26,953 nt of DNA from JAUNBG01 sp964442735. GTDB taxonomy: Bacteria > Planctomycetota > Planctomycetia > Pirellulales > Thermoguttaceae. The stretch's first letter is position 1. Every line of letters begins with the position of its first letter. The position numbers and the translations under genes were made by a program. Below are positions 1 to 8,080 of the stretch, piece by piece. The notes under the pieces are model-generated. The model worked only from the letters and a program-made list of their open reading frames with translations, made no database searches and was not told the DNA's origin. The stretch is taken from NCBI GenBank assembly GCA_964442735.1, contig CAYUAP010000070.1, positions 1 to 26,953 of the forward strand, read 5' to 3'.

Positions 1-43
1 TCGCCTGTTTTGAAAAATAGACTTTTATAACGACCTTGAGTAT
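1..43. repeat. 118-bp hairpin element, partial copy at window edge
   Basis: This is the right-hand end of the repeat element seen complete at 116-233. Bases 1-55 are identical to 191-245, so the truncated copy holds one arm of hairpin 2 and the right terminal inverted repeat (22-43). The first 18-bp tandem unit begins directly after it, as it does after the complete copy. The rest of the copy lies left of the window. Confidence 0.85.
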
Positions 44-115
44 ATACGGTTGATTCCTATTATGCGGTTGATTTCTACCATGCGGTTGATTTCTACCATA
101 CGGTTGAACTCGACC
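44..115. repeat. 18-bp tandem repeat, 4 units
   Basis: Four direct units of 18 bp start at 44, 62, 80 and 98. The core reads AT(A/G)CGGTTGATTTCTACC with point changes. The array fills exactly the space between two copies of the 118-bp element. Because 18 is a multiple of three, both strands stay open through it. On the minus strand the hexapeptide is VEINRM-like, giving a 30-codon ORF (117 down to 25). I see no evidence that this is translated. It is not a CRISPR array, as there are no spacers. Confidence 0.85.
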
Positions 116-233
116 ATACTTTAGGACGTTATAAAAGCGGCATATCCTGGGAGCGCGGACGTCTCGTCCGCATCCTCCCAAACAGGCGTCTCGCCTGTTT
201 TGAAAAATAGACTTTTATAACGACCTTGAGTAT
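116..233. repeat. 118-bp MITE/REP-like element, complete copy
   Basis: The element is bounded by imperfect 22-bp inverted repeats, 116-137 and 212-233. They match at 19 of 22 positions and share a perfect 11-bp inner core, CGTTATAAAAG. Inside are two hairpins with the same three-base TCT loop: 155-171 (7-bp stem GCGGACG/CGTCCGC) and 180-200 (9-bp stem AAACAGGCG/CGCCTGTTT). It carries no ORF. An inverted copy of the same length lies at 21900-22017 and a partial one at 1-43. The structure suits a small non-autonomous transposable element or a REP-type repeat. The transposase that would move it is not in the window. Confidence 0.8.
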
Positions 234-359
234 ATACGGTTGATTTCTACCATGCGGTTGAACTCTACCATACAGTTGAACTCTACCATACGGTTGAGCT
301 CTATTATGCAGTTAATCCCTATCATGTGATTGATTCCTATTATGTAGTTAATCCCTATT
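234..359. repeat. 18-bp tandem repeat, 7 degenerate units
   Basis: Seven direct 18-bp units begin directly at the end of the 118-bp element and share the unit of the 44-115 array, with divergence growing rightwards. Read on the minus strand, the array lies within a 53-codon ATG-to-TAA frame (376 down to 215) made of hexapeptides such as IELNRM, VEFNRM and VEINRI. The frame ends inside the 118-bp element. No ribosome-binding site is evident, so I treat it as a repeat and not as a gene. Confidence 0.8.
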
Positions 360-780
360 AGTTGAATAATCCACATCAAGTTGTGATAACTCGACCGGAG
401 CTACACCTTTCCATAACTTTTGAAAATAATATAATCTATTGGAATGGATGAAACGCAATAGGCGGCAATGTAGGCAAGGCTCAAACGGTTATCCGTTCCA
501 ATTTGTGGTGGAACGTAACGGGAGAGGCCCGATTTGTTGGTAAAATACACGAAGAAAGGGTCTTAAACGGTAAAAATATCGGTGGTATGGCGCCGATCCC
601 TTGTTCTGCAACGTCGAAAAAAAGGACTTTCGTTTACAAAATAATTCACCCGTTTTAAAATCGAATTTAATAAATTCGATTTTTCCAAGGCAGGTATTCA
701 AGGTAAACAACGAGTCCTCCCGGATGAAAAATAAAAATTTTTTGCGTTTTACCAAAATTTTTTAGAAAAAAGGATTACCC
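360..780. other. Intergenic leader upstream of the synthetase
   Basis: This stretch of about 420 bp has no convincing gene. A TATAAT at 430-435 could be a -10 box, but no good -35 lies at the right distance. A stem-loop with a 7-bp stem (CGTTCCA/TGGAACG) spans 494-515. The long palindrome at 657-683 is listed separately. An A/T-rich stretch precedes the ribosome-binding site AAGGA (771-775) of the gene starting at 781. If 430-435 is the promoter, the untranslated leader would exceed 330 nt. Confidence 0.5.
657..683. promoter_or_regulatory. Perfect 12-bp-stem palindrome: terminator, attenuator or operator
   Basis: The arms 657-668 and 672-683 are exact reverse complements (AAAATCGAATTT and AAATTCGATTTT) around a 3-nt loop, AAT. 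The sequence ends in a T run on one strand and starts with an A run on the other, so it could act as an intrinsic terminator in either direction. It sits about 97 nt before the start of a gene with its own HTH domain, so an operator for that protein is an alternative. The sequence does not decide between these. Confidence 0.55.
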
Positions 781-3111
781 ATGGATACCATTAACGACAA
801 CAATCCCAATCCGCTATCCGTTAGCGAACGTCTCAAACAGATCGGAGCCCGAATTCGAGCGGCACGAACGGCACTCAATATCAATGTTATTGAAATGGCG
901 GAACTTCATCATATTCCCGAACGTGAATATATTGCCCATGAAAATGGTGAAGTGGACAGCTCTTTTTCATTCCTGCTCCGAACGGCGGAACGTCTCGGAG
1001 TCGATATGAACGACCTGATTACCGGTGAATCTCCACGTCTGTCGTTATATAGTTTAACACGTGCGGTCAGTGGTACACCCGTCAAACGTCGTCCCGACTT
1101 CGAATATCTGCACTTGGCTCCGCGAATGAAAAATCGTCTGACGGAACCATTCGTCGTTACCGCCCCTGCCGTTCCCGAGGATACTCCCATTAAACTCTCC
1201 ACCCATGTGGGTCAGGAATTCGATTATATCCTCAAGGGACGTCTTAAAGTCCAAATAGAAGATAATATCGAATACCTGTCCGAAGGAGACAGTATCTATT
1301 ACGATTCCGCCCATCGACATGGTATGGTCGCTATGGATGGTGAAGAATGTGTCTTTATTGCTATCGTAATTAAAGGGAATTTTCACGACGCGCCTCTTCC
1401 CATGGAAGTTGTCGAAAAAGAACCTTCCGTCCAAGCCATTGTTTCCACTGACCATGACCTCCTCTACAAAAAATATGTTCATGAAACGTTTGACGATAAA
1501 GGTCATCTCAAGGATATTCAGTTCAATATTCCCGAGTCCTTTAATTTTGCATACGATGTTCTGGACGAACTTGCTCGTAAATCACCCAACCGAAGGGCTA
1601 TGCGCTGGGTCTCCAACGACGATATTGTTCGTGATTTCACCTTTAAAGATATTTCCGAAGCGTCCAGCCGAACGGCGAATTATTTGGTCTCCCTGGGAAT
1701 CAAAAAAGGCGCCCGGGTTATGGTCGTTCTGAAACGCCATTATCAATTCTGGTTTGTCATCAATGCACTTCATAAAATCGGAGCCATTATCATTCCGGCT
1801 CCAGCCCAATTATTAAAAAAAGATTATGAATATCGATTCAATTCGGCGGCTATTTCGGCTGTTATTGCCTCGGCCAATGGAACGATTACCGATTCCATCG
1901 ACGAAGCCCTGCCGGAATCGCCTACGGTGAAAACGAAGATAATCGTAAACGGTACCAAGGAGGGCTGGCTCCCGTTCGATTCCGCTATTGAACATTTTCC
2001 GGCTGCCTTTGAACGTCCAGATGGTCTGATGGCATCCGATCCCATTGCCATTTTCTTTAGTTCCGGAACTTCCGGCTATCCGAAAATGGTCGTTCATAAT
2101 CATTCCTATCCGATCGGACATATTGTAACCGCACGTTGGTGGCATAACGTTGATCCCAACGGACTTCATTTAACTATCGCCGATACCGGATGGGCGAAAT
2201 CTGTCTGGGGAAAACTCTACGGTCAATGGCTCTGTGAAGCGGGGATCTTCGTCTATGACTTCGACCGGTTTCATGCCGATAAATTACTTCCCCTCTTTAA
2301 AAAACATAATATCACCACTTTTTGTGCCCCACCGACGATCTATCGATTCTTTATTAAAGAAGATCTGTCGAGATATGACTTGACTTCCCTTAAATATGCC
2401 TGTACCGCTGGTGAAGCACTTAATCCGGAAGTCTATCAGCAGTTTTATAACGCTACGGAACTTAAGATTATGGAAGGTTTCGGCCAAACGGAATTGACTC
2501 TGCTCCTCGGGAACTTCATCGGAATGTGTCCGAAGCCCGGTTCCATGGGGAAACCGAATCCACAATACAAGGTTCGTTTGGTCAATTCGGAAGGTGAAGA
2601 TGCCAAGGCAGGTGAATCCGGAGAAATTTGTGTTCAGGTGGACGATCCGAAGAAGGTTATCGGACTCTTTGTCGGATATTATAATGTCAACGGAGATCCG
2701 AAAATCGCGTGGGAAAACGGTCTCTATCATACCGGCGATATTGCCTGGTGTGATGAAGACGGTTATTATTGGTATGTCGGTCGATGCGACGATTTGATCA
2801 AGACTTCCGGTTATCGTGTTAGTCCCTTCGAAATTGAAAGTGTTTTAATGGAACTCCCCTATATTCTGGAATGTGCGATTACTGGTGTTCCCGATCCTGT
2901 CCGTGGACAGATTATTAAGGCGACTATTATGCTCGTACCCGGTAAAGTTGGTTCCGACGAACTGGTCAAGGAGATCCAGAACTATGTGAAAACGCATACT
3001 GCCCCCTATAAATACCCACGTCGAATTGAATTCGTTCATGAACTGCCGAAAACAATCAGTGGCAAAATTCGTCGGTCCCAAATTCGGGAAGACGACAGTA
3101 AATCCAAATAG
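781..3111 (+). CDS. XRE-HTH / cupin / AMP-forming acyl-CoA synthetase fusion
   Basis: This 776-aa protein has three parts. Residues about 18-75 form an XRE-type helix-turn-helix. Residues about 140-215 form a cupin barrel (SEGDSIYYDSAHRHGM). From about 250 to the end is an ANL-superfamily adenylating enzyme. Motifs seen are the P-loop SSGTSGYPK (from residue 427), the A5 motif EGFGQTE, YHTGD near 650, VGRCDDLIKTSGYR, and the C-terminal PKTISGKIRR with the expected catalytic lysine near 762. The family activates a carboxylate as acyl-AMP and then acyl-CoA. The substrate is probably a short or medium-chain acid, but that is not readable here. The start at 781 follows AAGGA at 771-775. The HTH-cupin part suggests that the enzyme, or a product of it, regulates transcription, perhaps its own. 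It stands alone, 332 bp before the next gene. Confidence 0.9.
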   Translation: MDTINDNNPNPLSVSERLKQIGARIRAARTALNINVIEMAELHHIPEREYIAHENGEVDSSFSFLLRTAERLGVDMNDLITGESPRLSLYSLTRAVSGTPVKRRPDFEYLHLAPRMKNRLTEPFVVTAPAVPEDTPIKLSTHVGQEFDYILKGRLKVQIEDNIEYLSEGDSIYYDSAHRHGMVAMDGEECVFIAIVIKGNFHDAPLPMEVVEKEPSVQAIVSTDHDLLYKKYVHETFDDKGHLKDIQFNIPESFNFAYDVLDELARKSPNRRAMRWVSNDDIVRDFTFKDISEASSRTANYLVSLGIKKGARVMVVLKRHYQFWFVINALHKIGAIIIPAPAQLLKKDYEYRFNSAAISAVIASANGTITDSIDEALPESPTVKTKIIVNGTKEGWLPFDSAIEHFPAAFERPDGLMASDPIAIFFSSGTSGYPKMVVHNHSYPIGHIVTARWWHNVDPNGLHLTIADTGWAKSVWGKLYGQWLCEAGIFVYDFDRFHADKLLPLFKKHNITTFCAPPTIYRFFIKEDLSRYDLTSLKYACTAGEALNPEVYQQFYNATELKIMEGFGQTELTLLLGNFIGMCPKPGSMGKPNPQYKVRLVNSEGEDAKAGESGEICVQVDDPKKVIGLFVGYYNVNGDPKIAWENGLYHTGDIAWCDEDGYYWYVGRCDDLIKTSGYRVSPFEIESVLMELPYILECAITGVPDPVRGQIIKATIMLVPGKVGSDELVKEIQNYVKTHTAPYKYPRRIEFVHELPKTISGKIRRSQIREDDSKSK

Positions 3112-3443
3112 TGGAACGAGACGACGTGTTAAACATGAAATTGTGTCCATAACTGGAATCCACAGGAGGCACTACCCAAGGCCGTAAAAACAATAATAAC
3201 CGAAAAAAGTAAATCACTCCTGTATTAAGGATATTTTATACATGTTTTCAAAATATTATTTTTTTACCGACCTTCCTTGAGACAGAAAGAAAAATAAATG
3301 CGGAACTTTATACCAATTTAGGTGTTCAGACACGGGAATGCTGTGTTGAGTATATCTATAAATTGTGTACAGTAATTTATATTTGTAATATATTCATCTT
3401 CCTGAAAATAAAGGTTGTTCATTATAAAAAAGGAGATACCAAT
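3112..3443. other. Intergenic region before the first operon
   Basis: These 332 bp hold no supported gene. The region is A/T rich, with a candidate promoter near its right end (3346-3373) and the ribosome-binding site of the following gene (AAGGAGA at 3430-3436). A sequence at 3213-3228 resembles the inverse of the hairpin at 26599-26619, but here it is a poor stem. I see no strong terminator for the synthetase gene. Confidence 0.4.
3346..3373 (+). promoter_or_regulatory. Candidate sigma70-type promoter of the first operon
   Basis: TTGAGT at 3346-3351 and TACAGT at 3368-3373 are separated by 16 bp, with A/T-rich sequence between and after. This would give a leader of roughly 65 nt before the ATG at 3444. 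The boxes are imperfect. The call rests on spacing and position only. Confidence 0.35.
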
Positions 3444-4712
3444 ATGAAGTTATTGGTTTGTTTGACGGTATATGTTATTTTTTTTATGGCAAATACTCTT
3501 TTAGCCACGGATGTTTATCGTTTTCGTGGCGAAGAATCGCAGGGTAAATATAACGAAACGGGCCTGATGAAGTCATGGCCGGAAGAAGGTCTAACCCCGA
3601 AGTGGATTAACGAAGAGGTCGGGGGGGGCTGGAGCAGTGTTTCCAAGGTTGGCAATCGTCTTTTTATTAATGGAACCGATGCAAATGACAAGTTGAAGGA
3701 ATCGATTCTCTGTTTGGATCTCAATGGGAAAAAGGTATGGCAGACACCAGTGGGAGCAACATGGAAGGGATCGTATCCTGAATCTCGAGCCACTCCAACT
3801 TTTGTTCCGGGAAAAACAAGTGACGAAGATCGTATTGTTATCTATTCGGGAGGTGGCGAAATCTACTGTCTCGATGCGAATGACGGTAAAGTTTTGTGGA
3901 ATAAAGATATCACAGGCAAATACGATAGCAAGCTTGGTTTTTGGGGAATTGCGGAATCGGTTAATGTCAAGGATGGAACGATTTATCTTGTTGCCGGAGG
4001 CAAAAAAGCCTTGGCCATTGCCTTGAAACTGGAAGATGGTTCCGTTGTTTGGGAATCACCATCTAATAACGATAATACTGCCTATGTAACACCTGTTTTC
4101 TATGAAAATCAGATGATTATAATGACGGCCTCCAAGGTCAATGGAGTCGATATTAAAACAGGGAAAATGTTATGGGAAGATAATTATCGGGAAAAGGCGG
4201 GCCGAGTACGCTTTGGCGGTATTAACTGCAACGTTCCTTTAGTCAGGGGAAATCAATTTTTTGTTTCTGCCGGTTATGATCAGGGTGGGGTTATGTATGA
4301 AATTCTCCCGAATAATAAAGGGGTAAAAGTTGTCTGGTGCAGTAAAGTTCTCGATCCCCATCATGGCGGTATGGTTGAGGTTAATGGTCGAATTTATGGT
4401 TCCAACTGGATTAATAACGGAACCGGTAATTGGGTCTGCCTTGATTGGGAAACCGGTGAAACGATTTATGAAGAACCTTGGGAGAAGTTGGGGAAGGGTT
4501 CTATAATTTACGCTGATGGTAAATTCTTTATCTACGAGGAAAAACGAGGTACGATTGCTTTAGCCAATCTGACTGATAAATTTGATGTTATCAGTAGTTT
4601 TCGAATTAATTTCGGAACAAAAGAACACTGGGCCCATCCTGTCATCAGTGATGGTATTCTCTATGTACGTCATGGTAAAGCGCTTGCCGCGTTTGATATT
4701 CGCAGTAAATAA
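3444..4712 (+). CDS. Exported BamB/PQQ-like beta-propeller protein
   Basis: This is a 422-aa protein with a Sec signal peptide (MKLLVCLTVYVIFFMANTLLA, then TD), so the mature part is exported. After it comes the family opening VYRFRGEESQGKYNETGLM, and then repeated blades of the type CLDANDGKVLWNKD and ALKLEDGSVVWESP, the PQQ-like/BamB propeller signature. Such domains usually act as binding scaffolds. The fold alone does not show that PQQ is bound, and I see no quinoprotein dehydrogenase catalytic set. I chose the ATG at 3444 because AAGGAGA lies just upstream and it gives a clean signal peptide. The in-frame ATG at 3363 would put 27 odd residues before it. It is the first gene of a six-gene run, 12 nt before the next. 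Confidence 0.85.
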   Translation: MKLLVCLTVYVIFFMANTLLATDVYRFRGEESQGKYNETGLMKSWPEEGLTPKWINEEVGGGWSSVSKVGNRLFINGTDANDKLKESILCLDLNGKKVWQTPVGATWKGSYPESRATPTFVPGKTSDEDRIVIYSGGGEIYCLDANDGKVLWNKDITGKYDSKLGFWGIAESVNVKDGTIYLVAGGKKALAIALKLEDGSVVWESPSNNDNTAYVTPVFYENQMIIMTASKVNGVDIKTGKMLWEDNYREKAGRVRFGGINCNVPLVRGNQFFVSAGYDQGGVMYEILPNNKGVKVVWCSKVLDPHHGGMVEVNGRIYGSNWINNGTGNWVCLDWETGETIYEEPWEKLGKGSIIYADGKFFIYEEKRGTIALANLTDKFDVISSFRINFGTKEHWAHPVISDGILYVRHGKALAAFDIRSK

Positions 4713-4724
4713 AAGGGTTTTTTA

Positions 4725-5393
4725 ATGAAGTTCGCAATTTGTGCGTGCCAATTTTATCAACGGATACCGGAAGCCGCGATACAGGTGATTTATAACTCCT
4801 GTCGTACTGCTAAAGTATCCTGTGAAATTATTCCCGATTTATGTTTGATGGCGGCCCATGATAGTGCCGCGTTACTCCGGATTGCCGATTGCGATGCGAT
4901 TTTCGCCTGTCAGCCTCGGGCTGTTCGGGCTCTGTTGGGGAATAAAACGACCGTACAATGTTTCGATTTACATTCCATTCCCCTTGATGAAATTCTCAAC
5001 GCCCTCTCTCTGCCTAAACCGGACACAATAGAAGACACAATAGAAGGCATTGTCTACGAAAAAGCCTCGAAGGACTGGATTCCATGGTTTCCGGTCATTG
5101 ATTCCGAACGATGTGTTCAGTGTAAAAAATGTGTTGATTTTTGTATGTTCGGAGTCTATTCGGTTGAATCGAATAGAGTACAGGTTGTCAGGCCGGAAAG
5201 GTGTAAAACCGATTGTCCTGCCTGTGCGCGTATTTGTCCACAAAACGCTATTATTTTCCCAAAATCGGAAGAAGATCGGCTCAATGGCAGTCTCGCCGAT
5301 CCCGTTAAACCGTCAACTTCCGATAATACCGCGTTTCGAGAACGCCTCAAACAGCGTAAAAGACCACCTCTATTCAGGGAGGACGAACCATGA
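4725..5393 (+). CDS. 2x[4Fe-4S] ferredoxin-domain protein
   Basis: This 222-aa protein has no signal peptide, so it is cytoplasmic. The N-terminal half (about 1-110) is of a kind I do not recognise and has scattered cysteines. The second half holds a dicluster ferredoxin: C-x2-C-x2-C-x3-C from residue 130 (CVQCKKCVDFC), and C-x3-C-x2-C-x3-C from residue 160 (CKTDCPACARIC), followed by PQNAI. It probably passes electrons to or from the radical SAM enzyme encoded next, with which it overlaps by 4 nt (ATGA). That partnership is inferred from order only. The tail is basic and Pro/Arg rich. A short 12-bp duplication near 5030 encodes DTIEDTIEG. Confidence 0.8.
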   Translation: MKFAICACQFYQRIPEAAIQVIYNSCRTAKVSCEIIPDLCLMAAHDSAALLRIADCDAIFACQPRAVRALLGNKTTVQCFDLHSIPLDEILNALSLPKPDTIEDTIEGIVYEKASKDWIPWFPVIDSERCVQCKKCVDFCMFGVYSVESNRVQVVRPERCKTDCPACARICPQNAIIFPKSEEDRLNGSLADPVKPSTSDNTAFRERLKQRKRPPLFREDEP

Positions 5394-6583
5394 ATCCTGT
5401 CGCACTTCTTCGTATTGCCTCTGGATGTACGTTTAAAGTCCAACGAAATCTTCTCCGTTTCGCTTGGAATGGCCATAAAGCAATCGTTGCGTTCAATCGA
5501 AGGCAGAAGAATAAAAAACCATTCTTTCCCGCCTTTTTTATGATGTCGATTACCAATCAATGTAATCTGCAATGTAAAGGATGCTGGGTTGAACAAACGT
5601 CTGTTCCGCAACAGCTTTCACTTCGGCAGATGCAAGGTGTCGTAGATATTGCGCGTAAATATAAATCGCGTTTTTTCGGTATTTTAGGGGGGGAACCACT
5701 GTTTCATTCCAATATATTTACCTTGTTCGAAAACAATCCTCAAGCCTATTTCCAGCTCTATACCAATGGAACGATGCTCAACGAGGAAATTGCTGCTCGT
5801 CTGGTCAAACTAGGGAACGTTACTCCTTTAATCAGTATCGAAGGTCTGGAAAAAGAATCTGCGGTCCGGCGTGGACGAGACAAGGTGTTTCAACAATCCT
5901 TTAGCGGATTGGAAGCCGTTGTCAAGGCAGGTCTGTTTACAGGTGTAACCGCTAGTATCAATAAACGTAATTTCGAGGAACTGGTTAGTACAGATTATCT
6001 TAATATGCTGGTAGACAAGGGTGTCCACTATATCTGGTATTTTATTTATCGGCCCTGTGGTTCCAATCCGGATGTCGATAATGCCCTGGATGAAGAGCGA
6101 ATTCTGGCTCTGCGGCAATTTATCGTTCAACAGAGACGCAAGGCCCGTATCCTGATTCTTGATGCCTATTGGGATGCACGGGGAAACGCCGTCTGTCCCG
6201 GGGCCATGGGGCTATCGCATCATATCGCTCCGAATGGTGCGGTCGAGTTCTGCCCTATTATTCAGTTCACCGATGATTTCTTGAACGATGATGCCTCCAA
6301 TCTGGAAAAAATCGTTCAGAAGAACCAGCTTCTGTCTCAACTGCGGACTTTTAGTACCAGTATCGGACGCAACTGTATTTTAATGGAGTCTCCAATGGAA
6401 TTGGGGAACTTTATGCGGGAACATCATGCCATCGATTCTTCCAATCGGGATGGACAAAGGGATTTATTCGAGCGAACCCCTTTGATTTGTCACGATATTA
6501 AAGGGAAGGAGATTCCGGAATCATCTTTATTATATCGACTTGGTAAAAAATATTACTTCTTCGGGTTTGGAGCATACGGATGA
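5390..6583 (+). CDS. Radical SAM enzyme (HpnH-like in context)
   Basis: This is a 397-aa protein. The [4Fe-4S]/SAM motif C-x3-C-x2-C is at residues 58-65 (CNLQCKGCW), and the SAM-binding GGEPL follows near residue 105. The C-terminal third has further cysteines (VCPGAMG, EFCPII, RNCIL, LICHD) that could hold an auxiliary cluster. I call it a lipid- or terpenoid-modifying radical SAM enzyme because it sits between a ferredoxin and polyprenoid genes. HpnH, which adds adenosyl to hopene, is the nearest known precedent. The sequence does not prove that reaction. Translation is coupled: the ATG overlaps the previous stop, with AGGGAGG at 5376-5382. Confidence 0.85.
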   Translation: MNPVALLRIASGCTFKVQRNLLRFAWNGHKAIVAFNRRQKNKKPFFPAFFMMSITNQCNLQCKGCWVEQTSVPQQLSLRQMQGVVDIARKYKSRFFGILGGEPLFHSNIFTLFENNPQAYFQLYTNGTMLNEEIAARLVKLGNVTPLISIEGLEKESAVRRGRDKVFQQSFSGLEAVVKAGLFTGVTASINKRNFEELVSTDYLNMLVDKGVHYIWYFIYRPCGSNPDVDNALDEERILALRQFIVQQRRKARILILDAYWDARGNAVCPGAMGLSHHIAPNGAVEFCPIIQFTDDFLNDDASNLEKIVQKNQLLSQLRTFSTSIGRNCILMESPMELGNFMREHHAIDSSNRDGQRDLFERTPLICHDIKGKEIPESSLLYRLGKKYYFFGFGAYG

Positions 6584-8076
6584 CCGATACTGTTATAAAA
6601 CAGATCGTTCCGGAAGCATACGATGTTCGCGTCCGGATTCGAGACGCGGCCCGAAATTTTATACGGGAAAAGAATCTTCTTCCTCCACAAACACTGGAGC
6701 GTTTACGGAGTTTCGGCGATCAATGTCTGGCCAAACTGGGGAAAGAGAATTCCGGTCTGGAAAATTTTACGATGGCCATGCTGAACAATGCGTTATGGGA
6801 GCGGTATTTCCCGTCAATTCCGAAGGAACAGCGCCTTCTTCTCCTGCCACATTGCCTTCGAAATCAGGAGAAATGTCAGGCTCCACGAGACGATCTCGGT
6901 CTGATTTGTCTTCAATGCCATCAATGCAATATCCCCAAACTTTCCGAACGTGCCGAAGCATTGGGTATGCCGGTCCTTGTTGCCGAATCGAGTTCCCGTA
7001 CCACCGAATGGGTGGAACAGGGTGAAATTGATGCCGTTATCGGTATCTCCTGTTTGGCCTCCATGGAAAAAGCATTTCCCTCCATGCTGCGATACGCCGT
7101 TCCCGGTATTGCCATTCCACTGACTAAAGACGGTTGTGCCAATACAACCTATGATTCCTCGTTTCTGGAAGATGTTTTGGCTATTGAAGAAAACGGTTGT
7201 ACACGGCCTGTTCCCTATTCTGAAATACATAAAAGAATCGATATCCTGTTTTCTGCGGAGGAAGTTTCTAAATATCTTCATAGGACAATGTTCCGACAGG
7301 AACAGTTTCCTGGGGAAGTTATTCACGTACTCTGTGCTAACGGCAAACATTATCGTCCAACGATTACACTTGGAATCTATACTGTTTTGGCCTGTCTGAC
7401 GGAGATTCCGGAGTTTATTAATCCGATTGCGCTGGCCGTCGAATGTTTTCACAAGGCCTCGTTAATTCACGACGACATTGAAGACAATGACGAAACACGT
7501 TACGATGAACCGACCTTAAATCGCCGAATAGGTCTTGCGCCCGCGCTCAATATTGGCGATTTTTTGATCGGAGAAGGATATCGACTCCTCGGCAATTCCT
7601 TAATTCCGATGGAAATACGTGCCCACCTTTATGCGGAAGCGGCCCAGGCCCATTGCGAGCTCTCCCTGGGGCAGGCACAGGAATTTGAAACATGCCATAA
7701 AATCATAACGTTGGATCAATGTCTGGAGACACATCGACTGAAAACGGCTCCGGCGTTTCGGGTCTCCTTGAATTTGGGGGCGATTGCCGCGGGTGTTTTC
7801 GAAAACTATCGGGTTTTGTTTCACAAGATCGCCGACCAGCTTGGTATATCCTATCAGCTGCTCGACGACCTCGCGGATACGGGTGACAATCCGGCTTCGG
7901 CGGTCGATTGCGTTATGCGGAAAAACAATATTAGTCGTCCGGAGGCACGGCAAATAATAACCGAACTCTACGAAGAGCATCGTAGAAATACCTATATTCT
8001 TTTGGAGGAAATAACGAATCCGCAACTTAAAATATTCTTTTATCGACTGACCGGGAAGGTTTTAAAAGAGGTGTAA
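6580..8076 (+). CDS. DUF116-polyprenyl diphosphate synthase fusion
   Basis: This is a 498-aa two-part protein. Residues about 85-200 match DUF116: LLLPHCLR, a C-x2-C-x2-C pattern (CLQCHQCNI), DAVIGISCLASME, and VPLTKDGC-type sequence. From about 225 to the end is a trans-isoprenyl diphosphate synthase with both aspartate-rich motifs, DDIED near 297-301 (within SLIHDDIED) and DDLAD near 429-433. It should add isopentenyl diphosphate units to an allylic diphosphate. Small residues (A, S) just before the first motif fit C20 or longer products rather than farnesyl, a weak inference. DUF116 has no function that I can state, but its cysteines suggest metal or Fe-S binding. Overlaps the preceding gene by 4 nt. 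Confidence 0.88.
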   Translation: MTDTVIKQIVPEAYDVRVRIRDAARNFIREKNLLPPQTLERLRSFGDQCLAKLGKENSGLENFTMAMLNNALWERYFPSIPKEQRLLLLPHCLRNQEKCQAPRDDLGLICLQCHQCNIPKLSERAEALGMPVLVAESSSRTTEWVEQGEIDAVIGISCLASMEKAFPSMLRYAVPGIAIPLTKDGCANTTYDSSFLEDVLAIEENGCTRPVPYSEIHKRIDILFSAEEVSKYLHRTMFRQEQFPGEVIHVLCANGKHYRPTITLGIYTVLACLTEIPEFINPIALAVECFHKASLIHDDIEDNDETRYDEPTLNRRIGLAPALNIGDFLIGEGYRLLGNSLIPMEIRAHLYAEAAQAHCELSLGQAQEFETCHKIITLDQCLETHRLKTAPAFRVSLNLGAIAAGVFENYRVLFHKIADQLGISYQLLDDLADTGDNPASAVDCVMRKNNISRPEARQIITELYEEHRRNTYILLEEITNPQLKIFFYRLTGKVLKEV

Positions 8077-8080
8077 TTCC

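Noticed and set aside
44..359. CRISPR array
   Set aside because: The units are contiguous 18-mers with no unique spacers, and no cas genes are present.
489..755. Minus-strand 88-codon frame in the leader of the synthetase gene
   Set aside because: No ribosome-binding site, biased Lys/Phe/Arg composition typical of A/T-rich non-coding DNA, and it runs across the palindrome at 657-683.
3363..3443. Upstream ATG at 3363 as start of the exported propeller
   Set aside because: It would add 27 residues before a clean signal peptide, and it overlaps the candidate promoter. The ATG at 3444 has a good AAGGAGA site.
3444..4712. PQQ-dependent dehydrogenase
   Set aside because: Only the generic PQQ-like blade pattern is seen. 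I see neither the vicinal-cysteine disulfide nor the calcium/PQQ site set, and the length is too short.
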